Positions 34,481 through 42,746 of a stretch of 54,048 nt of DNA are shown piece by piece (positions within the stretch are counted from its first letter, which is position 1; each line of letters starts with the position of its first letter). The stretch covers positions 1 to 54,048 of the forward strand of contig CAKVAF010000013.1 of assembly GCA_934718785.1 (NCBI GenBank). The letters run 5' to 3'. This DNA comes from an uncultured Campylobacter sp. GTDB taxonomy: Bacteria; Campylobacterota; Campylobacteria; Campylobacterales; Campylobacteraceae. The notes beneath the pieces are model-generated. The model was given only the letters and a program-made list of their open reading frames with translations, did not search any database and was not told the origin of the DNA. Made by a program: the position numbers and the translations under genes.

Positions 34481-35782
34481 ATGAAAGCATTAAAGCTTAG
34501 CTTAGCTGCAGCAATCGCTGCTACAAGTTTGACTTCTTTAAATGCCGCAACAGCATTAGAAGAAAGTCTAAAAGATATCGATGTAGGTGGTGTTTTAAGA
34601 TATCGCTATGATTCTTATAGAACAAAAGATGTAGGACCACAAGAAGACAGCCAAAATCACAAGATCAGAGCTCAAGTGGGCGCAAAAGGCTATTTAAGCG
34701 ATAATATCGCAGCTGTAGGTGTGATTGATTATAACTACGATGGCAATGCAAATGACAGCGGCTTTGGTCCAGGCTCAAAGGCTAACACAGGCGAATCTTT
34801 TCACTTAAGAGAAGCTTATGTGCAATATGAAGCTCCAGATTTTGGCACGACAATCAAAGCAGGTCGCCAACAGCTCAACACCATTTGGACAGATAATGGT
34901 ATCGAAGGCTCAGTCGGTATGAAAGGACAAATTTTTAACAATTCTATCAAGGGTTTAACTCTTACAGCCTTTGCAGTCGATAGCGTGAATGATGATCCCG
35001 ATTTTGTAGGTAGTGATATTAGTAAGGTCGTTTATACTCCTTATACCAACAACACACTCAAAGATTTCATCTTCGCTCAAAACATCTACGGTGCAGCAGG
35101 CTTGCTTGACTATGCTGAAGACTTTGGCGTAACTGGTGGCTTGTGGCTTGCTTATGTGCCAAACAGAGCGACTCTTTATGCTGTGGATGGTGCATACTCA
35201 TACACTTTTGCAAACAATATCACTTGGGGAATTCAAGGTCAATATCTTGGCAACAGCGTGGATAATTTCTTAGAAAACGCTTTAGGGCCAAATACTATCA
35301 AAAATGGCAACCTTTTCACAGTAGCAGGCACACTTGAAGCTTTTGGCTTTGACGGCTCACTTGGCTATACTCAATACGGTAACAAAACACACACAACTTT
35401 CAATGTCCTTGAAGATATGGGCGATATCATCACAGCAGGTGAAGAAATTCAAAACCTTACAGGCTCAAGCTTACACGGCAGCTTAGGTAAAAACCAATTC
35501 GTATTTGGCGCATTAGGTTATACTATCGCTGATAAAGTGCGCTTAGGGGTTGATTATGTGTATGGTGGCACTAAAATTGATAATGGCTTCAATACTGGAT
35601 TAGGCAAAGGTGCAGCAGGTAAAAAACAAGAAATCGTAGGCAGAATCAACTATCAATACACTGATAAACTTGAGTTCTACACACATTATTCTTATGTAAC
35701 TCATAAAAATCAAAGCGGAATTTACGAAGGCAACAAGCTCAAACAAAATAATATCCGTCTTCAAGCAAAATATGAATTTTAA
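34481..35782 (+). CDS. porA: Major outer membrane porin (MOMP)
   Basis: A 433-residue trimeric beta-barrel porin, the main diffusion channel and surface antigen in Campylobacter. The signal peptide is MKALKLSLAAAIAATSLTSL followed by NA, with cleavage before ATALEE. A family-typical start of the barrel (DVGGVLRYRYDSY) follows, then alternating strands, and a C-terminal KYEF ending in Phe for Bam recognition. The ATG at 34481 is used because AAGGA lies 5-6 nt upstream and the signal peptide begins there. The in-frame ATG at 34442 lies upstream of the predicted transcription start. A strong terminator follows. Neighbouring genes are unrelated, so it is monocistronic. Confidence 0.95.
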   Translation: MKALKLSLAAAIAATSLTSLNAATALEESLKDIDVGGVLRYRYDSYRTKDVGPQEDSQNHKIRAQVGAKGYLSDNIAAVGVIDYNYDGNANDSGFGPGSKANTGESFHLREAYVQYEAPDFGTTIKAGRQQLNTIWTDNGIEGSVGMKGQIFNNSIKGLTLTAFAVDSVNDDPDFVGSDISKVVYTPYTNNTLKDFIFAQNIYGAAGLLDYAEDFGVTGGLWLAYVPNRATLYAVDGAYSYTFANNITWGIQGQYLGNSVDNFLENALGPNTIKNGNLFTVAGTLEAFGFDGSLGYTQYGNKTHTTFNVLEDMGDIITAGEEIQNLTGSSLHGSLGKNQFVFGALGYTIADKVRLGVDYVYGGTKIDNGFNTGLGKGAAGKKQEIVGRINYQYTDKLEFYTHYSYVTHKNQSGIYEGNKLKQNNIRLQAKYEF

Positions 35783-35813
35783 TCTTTGATTAAAATCTCG
35801 CTTATACTCCTTA

Positions 35814-35861
35814 CCCTGCAAGCTGATAAACACTCCTTTCAGCTTGCAGGGATTTTTATTT
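35814..35861 (+). terminator. Rho-independent terminator of porA
   Basis: Perfect 13-bp stem CCCTGCAAGCTGA (35814-35826) / TCAGCTTGCAGGG (35839-35851) with a 12-nt loop, followed by ATTTTTATTT. This is the strongest intrinsic terminator in the window, as expected for a very highly expressed gene. Confidence 0.95.
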
Positions 35862-35913
35862 AAATTTTAAAATCTTTCAATTATTTTTACAAAAACTAAA
35901 AATTAAGATACAA

Positions 35914-35919
35914 TATAAT
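35914..35919 (+). promoter_or_regulatory. -10 box (TATAAT) for the DUF4160/DUF2442 pair
   Basis: A perfect TATAAT placed so that transcription would start near 35926, just before AAAGGAAAA. Its presence indicates that the pair is still transcribed from its own promoter. Confidence 0.55.
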
Positions 35920-35938
35920 AAAACATAAAAGGAAAATA

Positions 35939-36181
35939 TTACCAACTCTTTTAAAAATAAATGGCTTTAAATTTTTCTTTTATTCAAATAAACACAAACC
36001 AAAGCACATTCATATAATGAAAGGTAATGAATTTGCTAAAATCAACTTGATCAATTTAGAAGTTGAATCGAGTAGTTTTAAAAATAAAGATTTATCTTTT
36101 ATTATAAAAACTACCAAAGAATATCAAAAAGAATTTGAAAGGAAATGGGATGAATACTTTAATCAAAGCAAAGAATGTTAA
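35939..36181 (+). pseudogene. DUF4160-family protein without a standard start codon
   Basis: Frame read by hand: 80 residues, beginning xPTLLKINGFKFFFYSNKHK, then PKHIHIMKGNEFAKINLINL. This fits the DUF4160 family, which normally opens M-P-T/E-I and has an H-x-P-x-H-F/I-H signature, seen here as HKPKHIH. The first codon is TTA (35939-35941), not ATG, GTG or TTG. Upstream in frame there is only ATA, then codons back to a TAA at 35897 with no usual start. AAGGA at 35929-35933 is correctly spaced for 35939, so the original start was probably there and changed by one base. The rest of the frame is intact. It overlaps the DUF2442 gene by 32 bp. Either it is a recent start-loss pseudogene or it is translated weakly from TTA, ATA or an internal ATG (36018). 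Confidence 0.7.
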
Positions 36182-36392
36182 ATTTAATAAAAATTATCTC
36201 ATCGTTTATTTAGAAGATGGGCGCGTTATACAAACACCTTTAAAATGGTATAAAGAATTAAAAAATGCAAATGCAAATGAGCTTAGAAAATGGCATTTTA
36301 TTTGTGATAATACGGGTATTGAATGGCCAAGTTTAGATTGTCATTTAAGCGTTGAAGCAATGCTTAAGGTAAATAAAACCAAAGTGGCTTAG
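36150..36392 (+). CDS. DUF2442-family small protein
   Basis: An 80-residue protein with the DUF2442 pattern: a beta strand with LIVYLEDGRVIQTPLKWY near the start, and GIEWPSLDCHLSVEAML near the end (family W-P-x-L-D-x-x-I/L-S-V). I use the ATG at 36150, which has AAGGA 6 nt upstream, rather than the TTG at 36135. It overlaps the damaged DUF4160 gene. DUF4160 and DUF2442 genes are often neighbours, and the size and overlap resemble a toxin-antitoxin pair, but I know of no demonstrated activity. If the DUF4160 gene is dead, this is an orphan partner. Confidence 0.85.
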   Translation: MNTLIKAKNVKFNKNYLIVYLEDGRVIQTPLKWYKELKNANANELRKWHFICDNTGIEWPSLDCHLSVEAMLKVNKTKVA

Positions 36393-36839
36393 CCTTAAGT
36401 TTTTAAATTATACTATGTGATAAATAAAATTTGTGTCGCCACTTTCAAGAAAATCCGCCAAATTCTCTTTACTACCGCTCCCGCGAGAATTTGTATCAGC
36501 AAATCATACTAATCTACTTTTTTATTTCATCATTATGAGTAAGCTTTGCTCGCGCGGCAATTCATAGTAAAATAGCAAAAGCAAATTAGATTGCCACGAT
36601 TTGACTGTATCAGATCTCGCAATGACAAGGATTATTAAATTATGGATTGCTTTGCTGCGCTCGCAATGACAAGAAAAAATTTCTCACAATAAGTTATTAA
36701 TAAATTACTTTATGTTTTTCAAGGCCCGGCAATGACACACTAAATTTAAACTCGCGCCGCTGTTTTAGAATTGATTTAAAATTTAGAAATTGATTTTAAA
36801 ATATTTTAAATTTCAAAGATTGAATTTTAAAGTAAAATT
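36393..36839. repeat. Repeat cluster between DUF2442 and cheR genes
   Basis: No gene. Degenerate half-sites lie near 36460-36510 and 36520-36560, with minus-oriented ones at 36585-36627, 36641-36670 and about 36705-36736. The second motif is inverted at 36749-36768 (AAACTCGCGCCGCTGTTTTA), at the cluster edge. The remainder is AT-rich. Confidence 0.8.
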
Positions 36840-37622
36840 TCAATCATTTCTCAAATAATAAGTCCCGCCAAGTGGGGCGAAAACCTTGCTAAAATATTCA
36901 TTCTCAGGGGCTAGATCGGAGTTGCCAATATACAGGCGCGCGCCAGCATTTGTGATTTGATGAAAGCGCTGCATAAGCTTGATTTTACTCTCATAGTCAA
37001 AATATATCATCATATTGCGCGAAAGGATCAAATCAAACTTGCCAAGCTTTAAAAATTTCGGCTCAAACACATTGCAAAGCTCGAAATGACAATGACAAAT
37101 TTGACTTTTTTTGATTTTATAAATATTGCCTTCGTTTTCAAAATAATGCTTTTTATCGGCTTCGCTCAGGTGATTGAGCGTGCGCCCTTGATAAGTGGCG
37201 TGCTTTGCCTTGTTTATGGCATCTGCTGAAATGTCAATGCCTGTTAGGTGTAAATTTTCTATACCATTTTGCGCCGCAAGTATCGCAAAAGAATACACCT
37301 CCTCGCCCGTGCTACAAGGCGCTGAAAGCACTTTGGTCGGTCGATTTAAACTTTTGATGTAAAAGACGCTGTCTTTAAGCTGCTTCAACTCTCTATAAAA
37401 ATAAGTCTCATTCACGGTAACAAGATCAATGACTTCTTGCTTGAGTGTTTTGTCAAACTGCATACGCGTCAAAAAATCCTTAAAAGTCGCAAAATGCTTA
37501 TCTTTTAAGAAATTTGTAAGCTTGATTAAAAGCGTGTTTTTATTTTCCATTAAATCAATGCCGCTTAAATCATTGACAAGCTTGATAAATTCAAGCATTT
37601 GCGCTTCGTTTAGTTTTTCCAT
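36840..37622 (-). CDS. cheR: Chemotaxis receptor methyltransferase
   Basis: Methylates glutamates on chemoreceptors using S-adenosylmethionine, for adaptation. It is 260 residues. The N-terminal helical domain ends before ETYFYRELKQL. The SAM-binding region has LSAPCSTGEEVYSFAILAA (about residues 99-117) and LTGIDISADAINKAKHATYQ. FDLILSRNMMIYFDYESKIK and LYIGNSDLAPE complete the family pattern. It starts 1 bp after the cheB-like stop codon, so the two form an operon. Confidence 0.95.
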   Translation of the reverse strand: MEKLNEAQMLEFIKLVNDLSGIDLMENKNTLLIKLTNFLKDKHFATFKDFLTRMQFDKTLKQEVIDLVTVNETYFYRELKQLKDSVFYIKSLNRPTKVLSAPCSTGEEVYSFAILAAQNGIENLHLTGIDISADAINKAKHATYQGRTLNHLSEADKKHYFENEGNIYKIKKSQICHCHFELCNVFEPKFLKLGKFDLILSRNMMIYFDYESKIKLMQRFHQITNAGARLYIGNSDLAPENEYFSKVFAPLGGTYYLRND

Positions 37623-37623
37623 A

Positions 37624-38184
37624 TTAACTTTCTTTTTCTATAAATTTTATAAGTTCTCTTTTAAGCTCGACAAGGCTCATTGGCATTAAGTTTGGATTCA
37701 TCTCTTTTGCCTTTTTTGGCATTCCATAGACAACGCTATCTTGCTCATTCTCGCACAAGCACAGCGCACCGGCTTTGTAAAGCTCAAAAAGCCCCCTAGC
37801 CCCATCATCGCCCATACCCGTAAGCAACACCGCTGCGATATGATTTGTCTTAGCAAGGCTCACGGCGGATTTAAAAAGCAGGTTGATATTTGGATTAAAA
37901 GTCGTGTGTTCGTTGCTGAATTTCACGCAGACATTTAAGCTGCCCTCAAGGATTAAATTCCTTTTACAAATGTAAATATTACCCGTCTTTAACACTTCTT
38001 TATCTTCTGCGCTCATCACGCTTGAAAGGGCTTCTTCGTCAAATTTTTTGATAAAAGAGTCGATAAAATTCGTGCTCATATGCTGTGCGATGACAACGCA
38101 AGCGTTTTGTAATTTTAAATCATTAAATAAAAACTTAAGCTGATTAGGTCCACCCGTTGATGAACCCACAAGTATAAGCTTCAT
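37624..38184 (-). CDS. Receiver-less CheB-type methylesterase
   Basis: Removes methyl groups from chemoreceptors, the counterpart of CheR. It is 186 residues with the catalytic triad visible: Ser in LVGSSTGGPNQLKFL, His in VVIAQHMSTNFID, and Asp in LLTGMGDDGARGL. The response-regulator domain normally fused at the N-terminus is absent, so control by CheA phosphotransfer is not possible. I recall the same short form in C. jejuni. I use the ATG at 38184 (MKLILVG), because AAGG is spaced about 7 nt upstream; the ATG at 38190 overlaps that Shine-Dalgarno. Confidence 0.93.
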   Translation of the reverse strand: MKLILVGSSTGGPNQLKFLFNDLKLQNACVVIAQHMSTNFIDSFIKKFDEEALSSVMSAEDKEVLKTGNIYICKRNLILEGSLNVCVKFSNEHTTFNPNINLLFKSAVSLAKTNHIAAVLLTGMGDDGARGLFELYKAGALCLCENEQDSVVYGMPKKAKEMNPNLMPMSLVELKRELIKFIEKES

Positions 38185-38247
38185 AGCCATCCTTAGAGCA
38201 AAACAAGCTTTAATTTTAGCATTAAAGTGTTTAAAGCTTGTTTAAAA

Positions 38248-38853
38248 TTATTGATTTTTTGCCCTAAATTTGCGAAAATAAATGTAAATTGCACCCAAAA
38301 ACAGCACGAAAATGACGATAGCGATGAGAATTTGCCTTAAATACTGCTTAATCAACTCTTCATTCTCACCCAAATAATAACCAAGCGCGACTAAAATACT
38401 CACCCAAATGAAACTGCCAAGCCCTGTGTAAAAGATGAATTTAACCAAATTCATTCTCACAAGCCCAGCTGGCATAGAAATATATTGACGAATGCCAGGA
38501 AGCAGTCTGCAAGTAAAGGTTGAAAACTCGCCATGCCTGTTGAAAAAAGCTTCAAATTTCGCAAAGCGCTCTTCATTGATACCAAAAATTCTGCCATATC
38601 TTAGCACCAAGCTTTTGCCCCAAAAAAAGCAAAGATAATAATTTATAAGCGCACCTAAAATAGATCCCAGCACGCCACACAGCACGCAAAGGGCTAAATT
38701 CAGCTCGCCCTTAAAGGCTAAATACCCAGCAGGTATCATCACCACTTCGCTAGGAAAGGGGATAAAACAGCTTTCAAGTGTCATCAAAAGCACAATTCCC
38801 AGATACCCCCAGTCCTTTGCCAGCTCTAGGATGAAGTTGATAATTTCTTGCAA
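38248..38853 (-). CDS. DedA-family membrane protein
   Basis: A 201-residue inner-membrane protein of the DedA/VTT family. Members are linked to undecaprenyl-phosphate or lipid flipping and to membrane-potential homeostasis. Conserved pieces: LESCFIPFPSEVVMIPAGYL, GALINYYLCFFWGKSLVLRY, the F-x-R-x-x-P-G-x-R motif as CRLLPGIRQYISMPAGLVRM, and a C-terminal helix followed by a basic tail. About four to five hydrophobic segments. It stands alone, transcribed towards the cheB gene, with a long AT-rich, repeat-filled region upstream. Confidence 0.92.
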   Translation of the reverse strand: MQEIINFILELAKDWGYLGIVLLMTLESCFIPFPSEVVMIPAGYLAFKGELNLALCVLCGVLGSILGALINYYLCFFWGKSLVLRYGRIFGINEERFAKFEAFFNRHGEFSTFTCRLLPGIRQYISMPAGLVRMNLVKFIFYTGLGSFIWVSILVALGYYLGENEELIKQYLRQILIAIVIFVLFLGAIYIYFRKFRAKNQ

Positions 38854-39828
38854 ATTCTTAGCCTTTTGTGGAATTTTTTACATTTTTGTTTAAATTATTA
38901 TTTTAATGATTTATTTTTTTAAATTTATCTCATTTTAGTGTGTTTTTTAAATTTTTATCATTTTGTTTTTTCTTCAATTTTTCGGCTTTTAAAATTTTAT
39001 CTTTGATTTGTAAATTATGTGTGAAATTTGAAAGGATTTTTTAAATTTAAAATATTTGAAAATCCATATTTTAAATTTTAAAATAAATTCTAAAACTTTA
39101 AAATCAATTCCAAAACAGCGCCGAGAGTTTTGGAATTTTTAAAAAAAACTAAAACCGCGTCATTGCGAGCGTTGCTTGCAACGCGTGGCAATCCATAATT
39201 AAACTATCCCAAAATATGTCATTGAGGGGATTTACGACAGCAAATTCGTGGTATATAATCTACTTTTTTTATTTCGTCATTGCGAGAAAATCCGCAGGAT
39301 TTTCGTGGCAATCCATTCTTTGCCTTTGTCATTAAACTATGGATTGCTTCAGCCTAAAGGCTTCGCAATGACAGGGGATAGATTACTTCACGTTTTTTAA
39401 AGCCTAGCAATGATGAAAAAATACGCGATAAATTTGATAGCTTGTCATTGAATTTAATATCGCGTCATTGCGAGACAAAACGAAGTTTTGTCGTGGCAAT
39501 CTATAAAATTTATATTAGAAAAAATTAAATTTGTAAATTAAAGTGTGGATTGCTTCGTCGCTTCGCTTCTCGCAATGATAGACAGATAAATTTTATCGTG
39601 TAGAATTTATAGATTGCTTCGCTGCGCTCGCAATGACAGGGTGCGTGAAATTTAAAGTTGTGGATTGCCGCGCAAGCAAAGCTCGCTCGTAATGACAACG
39701 GATGGATCGCTTCGCGTTTTTTAAAGCCCAGCAATGAGAGCAAAAAACTATCATTGTGAGAAAATCCGCCAAATTTAGCGACAAGGCATAACTTTGCTTT
39801 AGAAAACTTAAATTTGCTTCAAGCACTA
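38854..39828. repeat. Largest repeat cluster in the window
   Basis: 975 bp with no gene. 38854-39110 is AT-rich and holds the dedA promoter. From 39112 the second motif (CAAAACAGCGCCGAGAGTTTT) opens a run of about ten half-sites. 39157-39198 has stem GCGTTG/CAACGC, 39276-39316 has stem GAAAATCC/GGATTTTC, and 39462-39504 has stem GACAAAAC/GTTTTGTC. Minus halves lie at 39341-39374, 39385-39412, 39545-39580, 39606-39640, 39660-39697 and 39704-39738. Apparent reading frames across it are repeat artefacts. Confidence 0.85.
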
Positions 39829-40890
39829 TCATCTAGCGTTTTTCTTGTTTGACGCATAGACAAAGCTTAGCACTTCAGCAACGGCTTTAAAAAGCTCACG
39901 TGGGATTAAATCCCCGACTTCACAAGCCTTGTAAAGCTCTCTTGCAAGCGGTGGATTCTCATAAATTAGGATTTTGTTTTCATAGGCGATTTCTTTGATA
40001 CGAAGAGCGAGAAAATCCACGCCTTTGGCTAGGATTTTAGGTGCTGGCTCTTTAGTGCTATCATAGCGAAGTGCGATGGCGTAGTGCGTAGGATTGGTTA
40101 TTACCACATCAGCACCTGCGACATCTTGGATCATTCTTTTGCGCGCAGCTTCCATTTGTAAGCGGCGGATACGCCCTTTGACCTGTGGGTCCCCTTCCAT
40201 TTGCTTGTATTCGTCCTTGACTTCTTGTTTGCTCATTCTCAGGCTCTTAAAATACTGAAAGCGCACCATAAATACATCCAAAACAGCCACGACGATAAAG
40301 GCGATGATGACAATAGCGGCTAAAATAATGGCTTTATCTCTAAGCCAAATAAGCTGTGAAGCAATGCTAAAAAGCTCGACTCTAGGTAGCTCGGTCATAA
40401 ATTTAATCAAAAAAACTAAAGCGATACTAAAAACAATGCCCACTTTTAGGATGATTTTTACCATTTCGGCAAGTTTTTTGAGAGAAAAGAGATTTTTAAG
40501 ACCCTTGAGTGGATTGATTTTGCCTAAATTGGGCGTGATAGGCTTAGTCGTAAAAATAAAGCCAAATTGCATCACATTACCCAAAATCCCCGCTATCATA
40601 ATGCTTAGCACGATAGGCATCATCATAATCACAGCTTCAAATATCGTTTTTATAGTGATTGCTTGCAAGGTTTTAACACTCAGCTCCACGCCGATGAAGC
40701 TTTGATAATAACGATAAAGATTCATCACTCTTTCGCTGATGAAGCCAAGCAAAAACAGCACCACCACAAAGCCCACGATAAGAGTAACGACAGCCGCAGC
40801 GTCTTGAGACTTTGGCACATTGCCATCGCGGCGCGCATCTTCTATCTTTTTACCCGTGGCTTCTTCGGTTTTTTCTTGATCATCAGGCAT
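39829..40890 (-). CDS. flhB: Flagellar type III export switch protein
   Basis: An inner-membrane export-gate protein that switches substrate class from rod/hook to filament. It is 353 residues. The N-terminus DDQEKTEEATGKKIEDARRD is diagnostic. Four hydrophobic helices span about residues 30-215. A cytoplasmic domain follows, with the self-cleaving N-P-T-H motif in GADVVITNPTHYAIALRYD near residue 263. The C-terminus LARELYKACEVGDLIPRELF is standard. It stands alone between repeat clusters; no other flagellar gene is adjacent. Confidence 0.97.
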   Translation of the reverse strand: MPDDQEKTEEATGKKIEDARRDGNVPKSQDAAAVVTLIVGFVVVLFLLGFISERVMNLYRYYQSFIGVELSVKTLQAITIKTIFEAVIMMMPIVLSIMIAGILGNVMQFGFIFTTKPITPNLGKINPLKGLKNLFSLKKLAEMVKIILKVGIVFSIALVFLIKFMTELPRVELFSIASQLIWLRDKAIILAAIVIIAFIVVAVLDVFMVRFQYFKSLRMSKQEVKDEYKQMEGDPQVKGRIRRLQMEAARKRMIQDVAGADVVITNPTHYAIALRYDSTKEPAPKILAKGVDFLALRIKEIAYENKILIYENPPLARELYKACEVGDLIPRELFKAVAEVLSFVYASNKKNAR

Positions 40891-41193
40891 AAGTGTCCTT
40901 GTGATTTAAAATTTAAAAGAAATTTTAGCAGAATTTTAAAGGATTTTAAAGCAAATTTTAAATTAAATACAAAAATGCAGATAAAAATTTAAAAGTGTCA
41001 TTAGAAATTATAAAACAGCGGCGCGGGTTTTGAAACTCAACTTTGAAAATAAAATCCTATTGTGAGCGCAGCAAAGCAAACTATAGTTAAATTATCCCAA
41101 CTTGTGTCATTATAAAAATTGCGAGCATTCGTGGCGATGTATTATTTAATTTTGCTATTAAATTATGAATTTTTCGCGTTTTTCAAAGCCTTG
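40891..41193. repeat. Decayed repeat cluster between flhB and the 474-residue gene
   Basis: No gene. After an AT-rich flhB promoter region, the second motif is intact at 41012-41031 (AAAACAGCGGCGCGGGTTTT). It is followed by badly degraded half-sites around 41055-41190, where only fragments such as GTCATTATAAAAATTGCGAG and TTTTTCAAAGCC remain. Confidence 0.7.
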
Positions 41194-42618
41194 CTAAATC
41201 AATTTAAATTTCGTTCTACCGCTTTTATCAAATCGCTTGCCCTCAAGGATGATATCAGCGACATTTTCCCAAGCTGTTTTTTCATCTAAATACACCGCAT
41301 CAAAGACATTATCGCGCATGAGTGATTGATAATTGACCTTTTTGGGCGCATATTTGACCATATAGTAAGGACTGAGCGCGAAAATTTGGATTTTAATCTT
41401 TGCCAAGAGATCTAAATCTGTCGTGATGACAAGGAATTTTTTGCTCTGTTCTTTAGAAATTTTTTGCACATAAGCATAAAGCTTTTGATCGATAGGATTG
41501 AGCGCGGATTTATCAAGGCGGCTTAAATAAAGCTCAGCAAAGTTCACTGCGCAAAATGAATGCTCGATATTATTTCTTGTAAAATAAGAGTTTTTCACAC
41601 CCGAAGACTTTAGCGCGAGCGACCAAATTTTCGTATCTGTAATGGTAGCGCAGAGATTGAGCCCTGTGATGATTTTTTGAAAAAGCTTTTCGCGTGAGAG
41701 TTTGAAAGCGTTTTCAAACAGCTTATAATTTTTATTATAAAATTCTTTTCTCAGCCCCTCAAGGCGCGCATAAGTTTCTTTAAAATAATTGATTTCTTTA
41801 ATCAAAGCATCGATTTTTTCTTGTTTGGCTTTGATTTTATCAGGGTCTGGCTTTGGCTTTGAGGTTTGAAGCTTAAGCTCCATTTGCGCCGTTTTTAGCT
41901 GGGCTTCATTTGAAGCAAGGCGGTTTTTGCGCGTGTCAATTGTAGCCACTAGGGCTTGATAATGGCATTGCATAGAGAGAAAATTCTCATTAAAAATGCG
42001 CGTTATATTGAGGAGTTTTTGCTTATCGCGCATATCATTATAGGAGTTTTCAAGGTGCATTGTGATGCTTTTTATCGTGGTGAATTGACTTTGATTGATC
42101 GAATTATCCATAAATACAAGCGTGTCATAAGCTTTATTTAAAAAGCGCTTGATGATGAAATAATCCAGTATACAAGGCGCTTCTTTTTCGTTATTTTCCA
42201 TATTGACCTTAAGCGCTTCAACAGATAAAATTTCGCCTTCAAAATACTTTTGAATGGCTTGGGGTATTGTCAAAGAAAGCGGAATATGATCGATTGTGTC
42301 AAAATCAGTGGTGCGGTAAAGTTGCGTGATGTAAGCACTACGGCGTGAGTTTTGCACATCTTCAAGCTCGTTATCATCATTTGTGCGCCAAAAATCCTGC
42401 TCGTTTAAAAAATCACCTTCCTTAAACTCCTGAAATTTAGACGGCTTCAAGCTTGTAATCTTTTTGCCCTCAGCGTGAAATTCGACAAAAACACCCACAC
42501 TTGGCATACTTTTTTTATCGTGCCAGTTTTGCCTGTTAAAATCAAAGAAAGTATTGGCTAGATTTTTGACCGTCCCACGCCCTGTAGAATCCATATATAC
42601 CATTATTTTTCCGTGCAT
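41194..42618 (-). CDS. Unrecognised 474-residue protein with cold-shock-like N-terminus
   Basis: I do not recognise the family. About residues 1-65 resemble a cold-shock/OB domain: KIMVYMDSTGRGTVKNLANT, FFDFNRQNWHDKK and GVFVEFHAEGKKITSLKP, matching the G-x-G-x-V/FF/G-x-x-V-x-F pattern. Residues about 215-300 are Lys/Glu/Gln-rich and look like a coiled coil (KIKAKQEKIDALIKEINYFK). The C-terminal 90 residues alternate strands and helices (KKFLVITTDLDLLAKIKIQI, VFDAVYLDEKTAWENVADII) like a receiver or other Rossmann fold. There is no signal peptide or membrane helix. AGGAAGAGT precedes the ATG. It could be a nucleic-acid-binding or signalling protein, but this is only inferred. Confidence 0.8.
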   Translation of the reverse strand: MHGKIMVYMDSTGRGTVKNLANTFFDFNRQNWHDKKSMPSVGVFVEFHAEGKKITSLKPSKFQEFKEGDFLNEQDFWRTNDDNELEDVQNSRRSAYITQLYRTTDFDTIDHIPLSLTIPQAIQKYFEGEILSVEALKVNMENNEKEAPCILDYFIIKRFLNKAYDTLVFMDNSINQSQFTTIKSITMHLENSYNDMRDKQKLLNITRIFNENFLSMQCHYQALVATIDTRKNRLASNEAQLKTAQMELKLQTSKPKPDPDKIKAKQEKIDALIKEINYFKETYARLEGLRKEFYNKNYKLFENAFKLSREKLFQKIITGLNLCATITDTKIWSLALKSSGVKNSYFTRNNIEHSFCAVNFAELYLSRLDKSALNPIDQKLYAYVQKISKEQSKKFLVITTDLDLLAKIKIQIFALSPYYMVKYAPKKVNYQSLMRDNVFDAVYLDEKTAWENVADIILEGKRFDKSGRTKFKLI

Positions 42619-42710
42619 ACTCTTCCTTGAAATATAATTTTTCGAACAAAAAATCTCATAATTCTAACTAAAGTTTGATTAAAATTCACTTTTAATTTAT
42701 AAAGTTTTTA

Positions 42711-42716
42711 TATAAT
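42711..42716 (+). promoter_or_regulatory. -10 box (TATAAT) of the methyltransferase gene
   Basis: A perfect TATAAT 30 bp upstream of the ATG at 42747, with AAAGGGAG as Shine-Dalgarno between them. The same 128-bp gap must carry the divergent promoter of the 474-residue gene. Confidence 0.55.
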
Positions 42717-42746
42717 CTGCTCTGCAAATTTTAAAAAAGGGAGCAA

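Noticed and set aside
39525..39832. Overlapping minus-strand reading frames of 72 and 79 codons in the repeat cluster
   Set aside because: They run straight through several palindromic repeat copies, give peptides typical of translated repeats (CHCERSEAI-like), lack ribosome sites, and overlap the flhB 3' end.
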